A stretch of DNA of 64,000 nucleotides from Psococerastis gibbosa. Lineage: Eukaryota; Arthropoda; Insecta; Psocodea; Psocidae. The DNA lies in the NCBI GenBank assembly GCA_963971405.1, contig OZ020488.1, positions 2,232,001 through 2,296,000 on the forward strand, read 5' to 3'. The stretch's first letter is position 1. Every line of letters starts with the position of its first letter. The notes under the pieces were generated by a model, which was not told the DNA's origin, ran no database searches, and was given only the letters and a program-made list of their open reading frames with translations. Positions 31,871-43,259 of this stretch are shown here, piece by piece. The position numbers and the translations under genes were made by a program.

Positions 31871-32184
31871 AAGTAAATATTGCAATTCATAAGCTAAAGT
31901 CTAAACATTCAATTCATATTTTTAAGCTACGAAAGCTCGTAATTCTATTGTGTTCTACTTCATTAACCTGCCATTTTGCTGCCACCCTTTCCACATATGA
32001 AATCGCCCGTTTCATTTTCTAACAAAACTTTTAGTTACCTTTCTGGTTACCTACCTAGCAAACCTTATTTAGGCGAACTACCTAGTCCTAAATCTTGCGT
32101 TATTAAAAGTATAAGTAATTTTCTTAATAACTACTGCTGGAGCCTGGAGGACTCAGTCGCAGCAGGTCCACCCAGCTTATATTA

Positions 32185-32715
32185 TTTCATATCATCTCGT
32201 CACAGGCAGTTAAACCAATAGATTGCTTGTCTTGGATGCCAACAACGTACTACTAATTTTTTATCACCTCAATAACGACATTATTTGTTCAATTATTGAT
32301 TGGCACCCTAAAGTTTCTCTGTAAATGGTCGCCACAGATCTCTGTAATTCAACACAGTATTTAGAGTATTCCATAACTCGTCACAGACAGTCAAACAAAT
32401 AGATTGCTTGTCTTAGTTACCGATAACGTACTATTCATTTAGCTAATGGCAGTTTTTGTCCAATTGTTAATTGGCACCCTAAAGTTTCTCTGTAATTGGT
32501 CGCCACAGATCTCTGTAATTCAGCAAGTCATATTCGGACAGTATTTAGAGTATTTCGTAACTCGTCAGAGGCAGTTAAACAAATAGATTGCTTGTCTTAG
32601 CTGCCGACAACGTACTATTAATTTAGCACCTAGCTAATGGCAGTTTTTGTCCAGTTGTTGATGGGCACCTTAAAGTTTCTCCCTGCCTGGTCGTACCGAT
32701 CACTGTAATTCAACA
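32185..32715. repeat. Tandem array of about 165-190-bp units, three copies
   Basis: Each unit has CTCGTCACAGGCAGTTAAAC, ATAGATTGCTTGTCTT, AACGTACTA, ATTGGCACCCTAAAGTTTCT and GTCGCCACAGATCTCTGTAA. Starts near 32190, 32370 and 32555; the last unit ends diverged. Confidence 0.8.
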
Positions 32716-33242
32716 ACCATGTTGTAGATTGCTCCCGTTTCTCATCAGCCGCCAGCTCTGAGTCTCACTTCCTATTTCCTATTATAGAAGTTAAAAAAAT
32801 TCCTTTCGGCATGCGACCGATCAACATTCTACAAAACCCTTGTATTAACAATAATTGGGGTGTTCACAGTTCGTCGAATCGTAATTATTAACATTTTATA
32901 TTGAAAGTTGCTCTAGATATCACCTACTAGTGTGGAACCGGGTTATTTACTATTTGAAGTCGTTCGCTTGTTATTGTTAAATGAAATAAAGTAAGGGTGG
33001 TAAAGACAATTTTTTTTCTTTTAATTCTTAAAATCGAAGATTGATGGCTATCATCATGGCAATTTGGACGAATTAATAGAAGAAGCCGACTGCCGTAGGG
33101 AGTGCGAGCTACTCCTAGTATTTTTACGATATCTATAGCCAATAATTTCAAATCCTAAATAACCCCGTATTAATATTGTAATAAGGCGCCGCAAATTAAT
33201 GAGGATCTACGACTGCGGACTAAACCACTGCTGTATTTGGTA

Positions 33243-33278
33243 CGTTGTGGTCAGCAACACGCCCGATAGCTGCGTTTT
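33243..33278. repeat. Short dispersed repeat TTGTGGTCAGCAACA
   Basis: GTTGTGGTCAGCAACACGCC, CGATAGCTGCGTTTT. The same block occurs at 38062-38097 (+) and about 22918-22950 (reverse). Only about 35 bp is shared. Confidence 0.55.
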
Positions 33279-34364
33279 CCTGTACTGGTGAAACGTTAGA
33301 CAACAGTGTTGCACATTGTTTGCAAACATGGTGTTTTCATATTTTGGTCGGAAAGTTACTAGCTGCGACTACTATATGTTTATTTATAATTTTTCTTATT
33401 TCCTATTCGGATTTTGATTTCAAATCTATATTTGTCCTTTGTATTTGCCAAATGATTCAGCAAAGTCGTGTATTTGTTTTGCCTATACATTTCCTCTTCT
33501 GGTACTGCCAAAATATCTGCATGACCTGTCATTTTTTCTCCAGTATCTTCTTCAGTTGATATCTGTGATATTTCCTATAAGGAAAATGATGACTCTTCTA
33601 AATAATTCATAGCCTGCTGTACTGTAGGTATTTCATTACTTTGGGATAATTTTCCTATCGGAATTTTCTTAGTTCCCTTTTTCCTGCTTATAATATAGAT
33701 GAGATTGGGAAAACCACCTGGAAGGCCTGTTGAACCTTGTGACTCCCAGTCTTCAAGAAGATTATGACTCGCCAATTTTACTGGTTGTTCATACCTTTTA
33801 CATATTTCAATAAGGGCTCCCGCCATATTTGATAAAGCTACTGAAAGTGGAATCCAAAGGAAGCCGCCATGTCTATCCTATTCCCACGCTTCCTTCCGAT
33901 TCCATTTCTCGTAGCCTTACCAACGATTTTGGAACCCATTTTGAAAGGTTGCATTATTATGTATGCAATCTTACGATATACCAGCAACTATAGCCCTTCT
34001 ATAGCTTACTCACTCCTTGTATTTGTTTAGGACATGCTGTAAGCATTTGCTTCTTGTAGTGTTATTATTTACAGTACCTACTGTATATAAAGAAGGGGTA
34101 GCACTAGACAGTTCTATATACACTGTAGGAGAGATGGAAGATATGCAGACGCTCCCACCAAAGATATTTCTTTTATTTCAAGTGCCCCCTGCCACATCTT
34201 CTGACATCAGAGCACCTCAAACACACAAATTAAAGCAATATGAAATACAACAACAACTAAAATATTTTTTTATTTTTTTTAAATCTTTGGTTCGGGGTGT
34301 GTGGCTCTTCTAACAGTTCTAAATCTGGTTATTTCGAAAATTGGCTCAGCTGTCCTGACCCCTG

Positions 34365-34720
34365 TCCTATACCATAAATCTCTGATGAGTAGCACTACTC
34401 AACATCGTCTATTTTCTTCAAAATTTGGGTAAGGGCAATAATATCTGCCCCACTCATACGCATATGCAACGTCGCCTCTCTCCTATACCATAGAACTACA
34501 GCTGGGTAGCACTCAACATAATTTATTTTCTTCAAAATACCCGGGGGGGGGGGGCAATAATCAGAGTCCCACACCTTGTTTATACCTATATATCCCATCA
34601 TCTCTCCTATACCATAGAACTACAGCTGGGTAGCACTCAACATAGTACCTATATTTTCTTCAGAATTTGGGTGGGTGGCCATACCCAGACTCCCATCCCT
34701 TGCTTACACCTGTGCAATAC
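34365..34720. repeat. Tandem array of about 120-bp units, three copies
   Basis: Units share CCTATACCATA, CAGCTGGGTAGCACTCAACA, TTTTCTTCAAAAT and CAGAGTCCCACACCTTG. The middle unit contains a 10-G run at about 34543. Confidence 0.8.
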
Positions 34721-35309
34721 CTACAGTCGAATGGAATCTATTGTAGTACATGTTTGCTTCTTCAGTAAACGGCATGCTTTATAACCTGTAGTCTATGGCA
34801 TTACTTGTATATCTGAGACAATGGGAGATGGCACGCTGAGAAAGTAATTATGTTAATTCGTTGTATTATTTGATTGAATTTCGCCGGATGTCCGTCACTT
34901 CCTAACCAGTCGTCGGAAGTCTCTTCTCATCCAGTGAAAACATCATAGACATAGTTCGCAGTTACCTGGGCCACAATGAGAGAATAGATGATACGAAAAC
35001 AGCCAAAAAGGTTCTAATAAATGCCACTAGCCAAGTAAAGATCTTGGTTCAGATACATACCTTATATAGATAAGTGGGAAGGTGCTGGGCTGCGTCGAGA
35101 GAATATAGGAGAAGACGTTCTACAACAATAAATGAGCCCAATCGCTATCTGCAAACGTTGAGATGTTGCGATGTGCGACTTTGAAAAGCATAGAATCTTT
35201 CGTTCGATTATCGGTTAGATTCGTGTTTCTTTCTTGGTGTGGAGGCCAACCAATGCGAAGTCGACCAAGGTACTACGTTGTATGATTATATGTTAGATAT
35301 AACACTAAC

Positions 35310-35435
35310 ATTAAATTAACTTTGGTTGAAGAGGTAACCTCCTCGTTATAACCGAAATCAGAGGATATTGAAAAAACTGGGTTTGAATCCCGCCATATCC
35401 TCTAATTTCGGTCGGCCAAGGTACACTCACACGTT
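35310..35435. mobile_element. SINE remnants (two opposed 3' ends)
   Basis: TTTGGTTGAAGAGGTAACCT, CCTCGTTATAACCGAAATCA with GGGTTTGAATCCC matches the SINE body at 2.97 and 50.66 kb. The following ATATCCTCTAATTTCGGTCG is the same block in reverse, so two pieces lie head to head. Confidence 0.6.
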
Positions 35436-36044
35436 AGCTCTCATTCACCTTGGTTCGACGTACATTTTACTGGTTAGGACGGAAGTAACTCATCCAGTGA
35501 AATCATGATTGGCAAATGCTCTATAGTCTATGTTCGGGCGTGACGACGACCACAACGTTTATCCCAGACGACAGATGTGTCTAAACAGGCCAGACAAAAC
35601 CAAAGAAATAGTAGGCTAAACAGGTGTTTCTAATGCTTAGCTTATGCACGGCAAGGCTTACTTACATGACTGAGGAGCATGTATGCAAAAGGCAATTTTT
35701 CACTTGAAACTGTAAATAAAGGAGAGACAAACAAGACAAGACAAAAACTTCTAAAACCTCAATTCTTATACATTGTGGGATGTAATATTTAAATTAATAC
35801 TCTTTGATAATATACAAATAGGAATAGTTTAGACTTTTTATTAAAGTTTTTGTAGCAGTCAATGCGACGATTCCACCAACTCAATTGAATTATATTTTTT
35901 TTTGTAACAAATCGTCTTTGTATGTACATGCTCCTCTCATAGTATTATGAAAACTTACTTCTGCCACAGATGTATTAATCACGAAATTTTACACCAGAAA
36001 CGCGTAGGAGACTAGCAAGCAAAAAGGAAGGTGAAACAAGACAG

Positions 36045-36125
36045 AAATGGCCGAAATTGGAGGATTTCGGAAATCTGGACTTGGTGGGATTTGAACCCAT
36101 AATCTCCCTTAAGAGCTGCCCAGTA
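36045..36125 (-). mobile_element. tRNA-derived SINE fragment
   Basis: Reverse-strand B box in GGGATTTGAACCCA preceded by the family tag AAATCTGGACTTGGTGGG, as at 2.58, 3.01 and 50.69 kb. Confidence 0.6.
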
Positions 36126-37449
36126 GAGGTATTCATTACCCAATGGTTACATAGTAGCTTTAAAAAAAACTGTACAAAACCATGCCCTGCGAGAAGATAT
36201 GAAAAACAGTTTAAACGTTGTGCAAGTTCTGACAGGCTTTGGGCAATCCGCATCTTGATGTCTAAGCTTATACCACTCATCACCATAGCAAAGTTTTAAA
36301 AGGAAGCAGTGTGGTTCCACAAGTTATAACATTCAACCTGACTATACAGTATGTATAGGCTACTAAACTTTTCGACACATGACAGTCAAAGTTACCAAAT
36401 GCCCAATTGAAAATGACCAGGTAGTTGACAATTATTTTTGATTAATATTAGTCATCTTTGAAAATTCCGAAAGAAACCTACAATATCATTGTATTGTATA
36501 ATTTGTCCTATTTATCATCTCGAAATTTCTATTGAAAACTGCATGTCACAAAATATAACGAGGCTAATTATAGGCTACCGTAAACTACATTCTTACAATT
36601 TCTGTTTTGTAAGAATTTTCCTGAGAACCATGATGGACTATTCTTTCAGAGCAATCGTAATACTGCCGATTAGGCTACTACAATACTGGCGGAAGAATAC
36701 CAAGTCACTCTGCGATTACCTATTTAAAAACAGACGATTTTTTATTGAAAAATAAAATTGAAAATGTACTGGGGCGTGCCATTAAAAATTCCTAGAAATC
36801 GATTATACCTAGAAATGAAGAAACAATTGCCGTAAGCTTACCTACCGTACCTATAGGATGGTGATTGCCGATTGGCCCAATTAATTTGATAATTTGTCAA
36901 CTGTGTACCTTTCCGCGCTTGAGCAGAACTAGATTTTGCAGCTCAAGTGTCGCCTCACCTGCTCCTATGTGGACGTTTCATTATCTGAAAGTTGGTACCG
37001 TACCGTATTTACGCTGCCTGTTTCTTCCTGTAGCACATTTTTTTACAACTTCTTAGATCTTTCACACACCTCGTTCCAAAATTTGTAGGTACTTTCTACT
37101 TTTTTGCTACATAAGCAAAGCATAACCAATTTATAGGCTCTTTCTATTGTATTCTATTTAAAATTTGCAATCGGCCCAAAGTATGGTGTACTCTTTGATA
37201 GTTATCGCGCTGCCACGCTTAGGCAAATGTCTTGGGTTCTAATTTGGCTCGGAGCATTAGTTTTACTTTTTGTTTAATTAATTTTTAAGAGCTTGCTTAA
37301 ATGCATTTTGTAACTTTCATAACAATACAATAATAATAATAACTTTATATTTCCATAAAAATTTAGGTTATACAGTAATAGTAATATATGCTGCAGGGCT
37401 CAGCCCGTGTGCAGCTTAGCTACCCTAAGTAGTCTCTTGTAATTCGACA

Positions 37450-37870
37450 GTATATGAGGGTACTAGAAGCACGAGGTTCCAATTCCAATTTTTCTGCGAT
37501 ATTGAGCTATGGGTATCGTTAGTAAAGGGCTACAAAGTGACACTGTGTGGTAAGGAACAAAATGGGACTTCCTGCGTGTTAAAATGTAGCGTGAAAGATC
37601 AGATTCCTATAAGTTCGTTATTTGCTTACCTACAGTTTTTTGTTACTAGAAGCAAAAGGTTCCAGTTCCAATTTTTCTGCGATATTGAGTTACTGGTATC
37701 GTCAGTAAAGGGCTACAAAGTGGCAGTGTAGTTAAGAACAAAATGGGACTTCCTACGTGTTAAAATGTAGCGTGAAAGAATCAGATTCCTATAAGTACGT
37801 TATTAGCTAACCTACAATTTTTTGTCTCCTGAATAATTTAGTTTTAGTGGAACTGGAACCATTTGTCTCT
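37450..37870. repeat. Two tandem 185-bp units plus an inverted third end
   Basis: Units at about 37462 and 37648 share GGTTCCAATTCCAATTTTTC, TGCGATATTGAG, AGTAAAGGGCTACAAAGTG, AAAATGGGACTTCC and GATTCCTATAAG. After the second unit, CTGGAACCATTTGTCTCTAG (37852) is the unit start in reverse orientation, closing the array as an inverted repeat. Confidence 0.8.
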
Positions 37871-38139
37871 AGTACCTATATACAGTATATACAACTAATG
37901 TGAAATTGTATGCACTGTATCTTCGCAAACATCGCTACTTGCCAGAGGGAACACGATTTTTCGTAAATATACGACAGCAGACAAACAGAACGATCACCTA
38001 ACAAGGTTCAAGGCCTGTGGACTGTTAAATGATCCTCTGTCATGACCACGGCTTTATTTGAGATGTTGTGGTCAGCAACATGCCCGGCAGCCACGTTTTT
38101 TCTACCAATGCTTGTTAGAGACCCATGCGGGGCTACTTC

Positions 38140-38380
38140 GGAAGAAAAACGACACAACTCAAAAAATTGTCAATTTCGACTTAATAACGCTAAAATGATT
38201 TTTTTCAAATCTATTTTCCGTTAATGTAGTGTGTATATTTTCCGCACGAGGGCAGTTGTGTCGTTTTCTTTCTGGTGGGAACCGTCAGGTAGCCTAATTC
38301 ATTACAAAAAAAACTTTAACTTCAATTTCTGTAAATTGATAGATTTATTATAGTTGTGTCCTTTTTCTTCCGGAGTAGCG
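38140..38380. mobile_element. MITE, GCTACTTCGGAAGAAAAAC arms
   Basis: Left GCTACTTCGGAAGAAAAACG, ACACAACT; right GTTGTGTCCTTTTTCTTCCG, GAGTAGC. A third copy of the GTTGTGTCGTTTTCTTTC motif lies internally at about 38255. About 240 bp. Confidence 0.75.
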
Positions 38381-39350
38381 ATATGCTTTTCTAATGAAGA
38401 GTTACGAACCTCGACCTTCCGATTATATTTTGTAAATAACCCGCATTAAAAACCACTTGCATCACTATGGGAACCAACTAAAAGTAAATCTTACTCTATA
38501 TGGTGCAGGAAGTGAAGGCATGAAATTGGCCAACTAATTGACATTCGCGGCAGTGAAATAACTAGATATACAATGGATCTTTATGCATGCTTATTATCAA
38601 TTTCATATTGTTTGCCATGCCTTTCAACGCCTCTAATATGGTCCATTTCAATTGAATAGAGTATATACTCGCAAAAAAAACAGCGTATTATATAAACGCT
38701 ATGCTATTCATTCCACCTGTCTGTACTGTTAGTATGCAATTGGAAGTGTAATTTTCTATTTACGCCAGTTCGGCTAACGAATTTGAGCTCTTATGTTTGC
38801 CTACGTACCTGTCACTTACCCCAATTCAATTGCCAACAGTTTTCTTGAATGGCTGATTGTTTGTGATTCTGCCAGTAGTTGTAAATGATTACAGGGTGTA
38901 CTGGTACACGGTAAATACTTGACCAGGCACAGGCCGCCACTGGTTACCCTGGATATATGCGGACATTAATTACTGCAAAGCAATCCTGCTCGAGAATAAA
39001 CGTGTAGTACTCTCCATTTGAGCAAGTCTTATTCAAACTGTCTTAAAGGCTATGAAAATTACAATACTGTATATCATATTCACTACTGGCTTATGCGCTT
39101 TGGTTAATCGAACTTTCGCGATCTTGCGCCTATTCTTATAGTGTGCGAGTATTGTGTAGAATGGAGTGGCGTGCGCACGCCTGACTGACTGCCCCATGAC
39201 TAATTCTTCATCACGTCCTTCAATGGTCTTTCAGCATCATCTTACATCATCTCGTTGACTTTGGTCGATCGAGATGTTTCCGGTGTATTGACACTATCGA
39301 AGGCTTTTTACAGATCAAAAATGTAAGGCATAAAATTGGGACATGTCTTA

Positions 39351-39523
39351 CAAGGGCGAATTTTAGGGGGGTCAGGGGGTCTGGACCCCCCCCCCCCCAA
39401 AAAAAAATGAACTTACACTGGATAATATGGGTTTACAGTGGGAATTAAAAATAATAATGTTTTTTTATGTTATAATCCACTGAATCTGCCCGCTGACCCT
39501 CCTGGAGGCAAAATCTGCCCTTG
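39351..39523. mobile_element. hAT-like MITE, CAAGGGC ends, poly-C core
   Basis: Left CAAGGGCGAATTTTAG, right AAAATCTGCCCTTG. Flanking ATGTCTTA and ATGTTGTA agree at six of eight bases. A 14-C run lies just inside the left arm. Confidence 0.6.
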
Positions 39524-40012
39524 ATGTTGTAACACTTAGGGCGGATTCTACAATACGACCGATAAAGTACACTACAAACTGTTGACGTTATGGATGCTTC
39601 TTTTCCTAATAAAATTCGTTGTAAATTGTCAAATCGGTCCAATCAACACCTCCATAACTTACCGTACCACAGGGTTATAATCATACTTATATTAGCAAAG
39701 AAACCGACAGAAATATTTTTATTTATTTGTAGTGTTGATAGCCGCAACCTCATCCCGATGACTTTGGACTTTCTGTACCTCTTGTCATTTCCTTTGGATA
39801 AACAGTATCTAAGGCTTTTTATTGATCAAAAACTATTTCAGAAGTTGTCATTGCCAGATTTATGGCTGTCGTACTCACTTGTATAAAAGTGATGCTGGCG
39901 GTATTCCAGATATTGGATTTTTGCCAGCTTGAACAGATAGAATCATGTAAAATTTCCTTCCAAGAGAGCGCGTTACGGTGGAAAAACACTTTTAGATCTC
40001 ACACTCCGGAAG

Positions 40013-40729
40013 CAGTGGCGTCCGGACCCCCCCCCCCCCCCAATTTAGCAAAACAGATGATTTTTCAGATATTTATTCAAAAACTTTCCCCCGGGAGACC
40101 CCGGTCCCCCTGTTTCCAGTTTTGCTATTAATGTTATCGTCTGAAAAATCAAAAATTTTTGCCGGCAAACTATTTCAGGCCTATCTTTTAAAAAACATTT
40201 CCCCTTGTTAGCTGTAATATTCTTCATATGCAAAATATGAGCGTAACTGCTTTCAAAGTGCGCAAATTCTACTATTTTGGGCCTATTCTTTTTCGAACTA
40301 ATTCCCCGGGGGAGACCTCCGGGCCCCCCTTTCTTGCAGTAGGTCTACTGTTCTTCGGCTGAAAAACCTAAACATTGTTAGAAAAGGTTAGAAGACGTAT
40401 GTATATACATCAAAATGTGTAAAACTCCACAATTTCAGGCCGATTTTTTTCAAAAACCTTCCCCGCCCCTCTTCAGCCCCCCGACCTCTCGGGTGGAGAA
40501 ATTACGATCATACCCCGAATTAGAAGATGCGTACGTCCATGAGGACGGCTTTCCTATTGTGCTACTATTTTACGAAAATACGGGGGGGGGGGGGGGGCAG
40601 CGCCAAATGAAACACCACCCCATTCGAAAACCTATCGTAAACGGGCAAACTTTATGTATGGATGTTGCATGAAAACTGAACCCCACCCCAAAAAAAAAAC
40701 TATATTTCTGGTTTCTGGCTACGCCACTG
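40013..40729. mobile_element. hAT-like element, 717 bp, with perfect 8-bp duplication
   Basis: Left CAGTGGCGTCCGG, right GGCTACGCCACTG. TCCGGAAG occurs at 40005-40012 and again at 40730-40737. Inside are three degenerate repeats of an ACAATTTCAGGCC...CCCCGGGAGACC block (near 40080, 40310, 40440) and long C and G runs. No transposase frame; non-autonomous. Confidence 0.85.
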
Positions 40730-41009
40730 TCCGGAAGGATGCAGGACAAAAGCTCAACAGACCATCCCGTCGATTGGTCACCTTCGTAGGTTCGTTGCTC
40801 AATGAACCTGCAGTCCTACGAGTCATGGATAAGTAGTTAATCCCATTTATAGGGCGATTTGCCGTCAGACGCGTCTCCGCCACGGTCCACTGCGCTGGTC
40901 ACTGCACAGTCCCACTACTCATCTTTAATTGCTTAATAAGGTGTATTGCCCATTTGATTGAGATTCGGTCATTAAGAGTAGAGGTCTTGAGTTATATCCC
41001 TATACAATG

Positions 41010-41125
41010 GTATACTGGTCTCAGCTTGTCAATGTTTGCTTGCTGCCAAATGGGTTGAAACTGAGGACGTCTCCCAGCTTGCTAATGACCAAAAATTCAT
41101 GCAGAAACAATGCCAACGTCTGAAA
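41010..41125. repeat. Dispersed repeat, copy at 41.0 kb
   Basis: CTGGTCTCAGCTTGTCAATG, GAGGACGTCTCCCAGCTTGC and GACCAAAAATTCATGCAGAA match the family at 0.2 and 26.6 kb, with substitutions. Confidence 0.55.
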
Positions 41126-42869
41126 AAATACATGGGTTCATTGGTATTGGTTGTGGTCTGCGTTAGCAGGTTTCCGTCCATAAAAGGTTCTTTGAACAAT
41201 AATGAACTAATATATCCCCGGCCTTTTATTCTCCATTACTGAGCTGCCAATATTCCTGGATGCCAATCTGTCCCACTTATCTATCAAAGATTAGGCGACC
41301 CCCATACGTTTGAATTTCGTAGGAAATATTGATTGTAGAGCTATCATTGTGCAGAACTCTAAGGATAGAGGAAAGGTCCCTCTACCTACATTCTTAAATG
41401 CAGGACCTAGTGGCTATCCCACATTCCCACGAAGAGTCTTCTATGCCTGATCGATGATGATGATATTTCTTGTGAAACTTATGTGTGGGCGGGGGTCTGG
41501 TATTCTCAAAATTGCTCAAGCAATAACCACGCCAGATTCTGGAATATTCGTCGAATATTTTGAAACGGTATGTACATCAAACAGGATGTGTAGGTGCCGT
41601 GCCGCAAGCTATTGAAATTCCGGAAAATGTTCGCGATACTTATATACAGTACCTATAGTAAACTACCGTATTTACTGTGCTATTATTATTATTATTATTA
41701 TTATTTCTGCATGTGAGGCGCTGTACCTACATAATGAAATCACTCATATAATATTCAGAGATTATATATTGCAGCTGAGATTATACCTTAGTAGGTACCG
41801 GTACTAATAGAAAGAAAACTGTCTTAATCTACTGTCATATGGGGAAACTCTGGTAAATAACTCAAAAAGTAAAATAAAAAATCTATTGAAATTTTTGTTT
41901 GTTTGGTTTCTTTTCATTTCTAATTTAACATTAGAGTTCTGCAGGCTAATACAATACAATAGGAGTGACGGGATATCTGCTTTCCCCCAGGATATTTTTT
42001 TGAATTTGCCACGCTTTCTGCGACCCGTCAGAGCACGCCTTGCAGTCGGGATTTTTTTTTTGTTTGGAAGTGACCAAGACCCGAAGGCGTGCTGTGATTG
42101 GTAGCATCAGAAATTCAAAAATTTCTTTGGTGGGAGTGAATTAATGTCCCGTCCCTCACACAACTCAATTTAGCATTTATAACTTCAGAGCTTCTATCTT
42201 TATCATGGCAAAAATGAGTACCCCTAATTGTATCCTGTGTCATGTTTTCCAAAACATTAACTACTACACTACTACCCTAATTCAGATAGAATGTTGCATA
42301 AAGATAATGTGTACTTTTCTAAAATACTTTCGCATTACTTCACCTAAGCCAGACTAGTGTCCTTCACCTAGTACACTACAATTCCAAGAACATGCAAAAC
42401 TTTCCGCCCCATGAAGTCCACGTCGATTTTAATTAATTGTTATGTTGTGCTGGATTCAGCTCTAGACATGCGCCGTTCCGACTCAACTGCATTGCTGGGT
42501 CTAATTGCATCCGTTGTATCCCGTTTTAACACACTGTAAATCCTTGTCTAGTAGGTGGGCAAGGTAGGCTTTATAATTACATAGTATATTGGTCAAGAAT
42601 TTCAGGCTTGTTCATGGGGGAAAATGTTCCGTCCCGGTTGTTTCCGGGGATTCTATTGGAAATTTAGAGCCTACAGATAAAAAATTGACTGTTTCTACAG
42701 TTACGTCTACATTTTAATTGTTTTTAAATTACCTCATAATCTTGAAGAATGAAGCCATTATTGGCTTAATTAACTTCACCATCGGCATCATCTATCAAAT
42801 CCGATCTCTTGGGTGTGAGGTGTGAGCCTCCTCCACTCCTCTCCATTATAGATTTACCGATTAAAAAAG

Positions 42870-42976
42870 TAACATAATAAAGTGAATTGTGCGGTGATCC
42901 CAACGCGTCTTTATTGGCTTTGTGGCACCGGTTATTAGAAGAATGTCAAATGTTTTTTTTTTTTGGTTAAATACAC

Positions 42977-43008
<32 letters not shown>

Positions 43009-43009
43009 A
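42870..43009 (+). mobile_element. Retroelement 3' end with (TTA)n tail, upstream of yellow
   Basis: AGTGAATTGTGCGGTGATCC, AACGCGTCTTTATTGG, GGCACCGGTTATT, then TTAAATACACGTA and (TTA)n. A minus-strand relative lies at 2618-2767. The tail ends in the sequence that forms the candidate TATA box of the yellow gene. Confidence 0.7.
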
Positions 43010-43012
43010 AAG
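43005..43012 (+). promoter_or_regulatory. Candidate TATA box of the yellow-family gene
   Basis: TATAAAAG lies 115 bp before the ATG at 43127. A start site about 30 bp downstream would give a 5' UTR near 90 bp. The box straddles the end of a (TTA)n retroelement tail. Position-based inference only. Confidence 0.4.
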
Positions 43013-43126
43013 ACTACTTTTGATGGGGTGCTACACTGGAAGCGTCCGTTGCCAAAATAAAACGTCTCTCAGTAGTCTCAATATCAACTTCCTATTGTTT
43101 TAGATCTCCGAAGGAAAGGATGCGAC

Positions 43127-43259
43127 ATGGACGGATTTTGGGCTCCTGCATTTGTCTTAAACGTCATCTTCTGCCTGGCCGTTTGCCGAGCAGCAATCAG
43201 CGAGTCCTACGTTCACTTCTCTCCATTTCCTCCTGCCACGACCAACACTCTGGTGCCAC
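43127..43259 (+). CDS. Yellow-family exon 1 (signal peptide)
   Basis: 44 codons plus one base, donor GTAAGT. Encodes MDGFWAPAFVLNVIFCLAVC and SESYVHFSPFPP, a hydrophobic signal segment followed by the mature start. Confidence 0.93.

Noticed and set aside
32185-32715. CRISPR-like repeat-spacer array
   Set aside because: Units are long, contiguous and diverged without unique spacers; this is eukaryotic tandem repeat.
33575-33826. Minus-strand 83-codon frame
   Set aside because: No family recognised, no splice context and no nearby related sequence; treated as chance or an unidentified repeat.
43120-43126. Upstream ATG as start of the yellow-family protein
   Set aside because: It is out of frame with the signal peptide and the rest of the family match; ATG 43127 gives a clean secretory leader.
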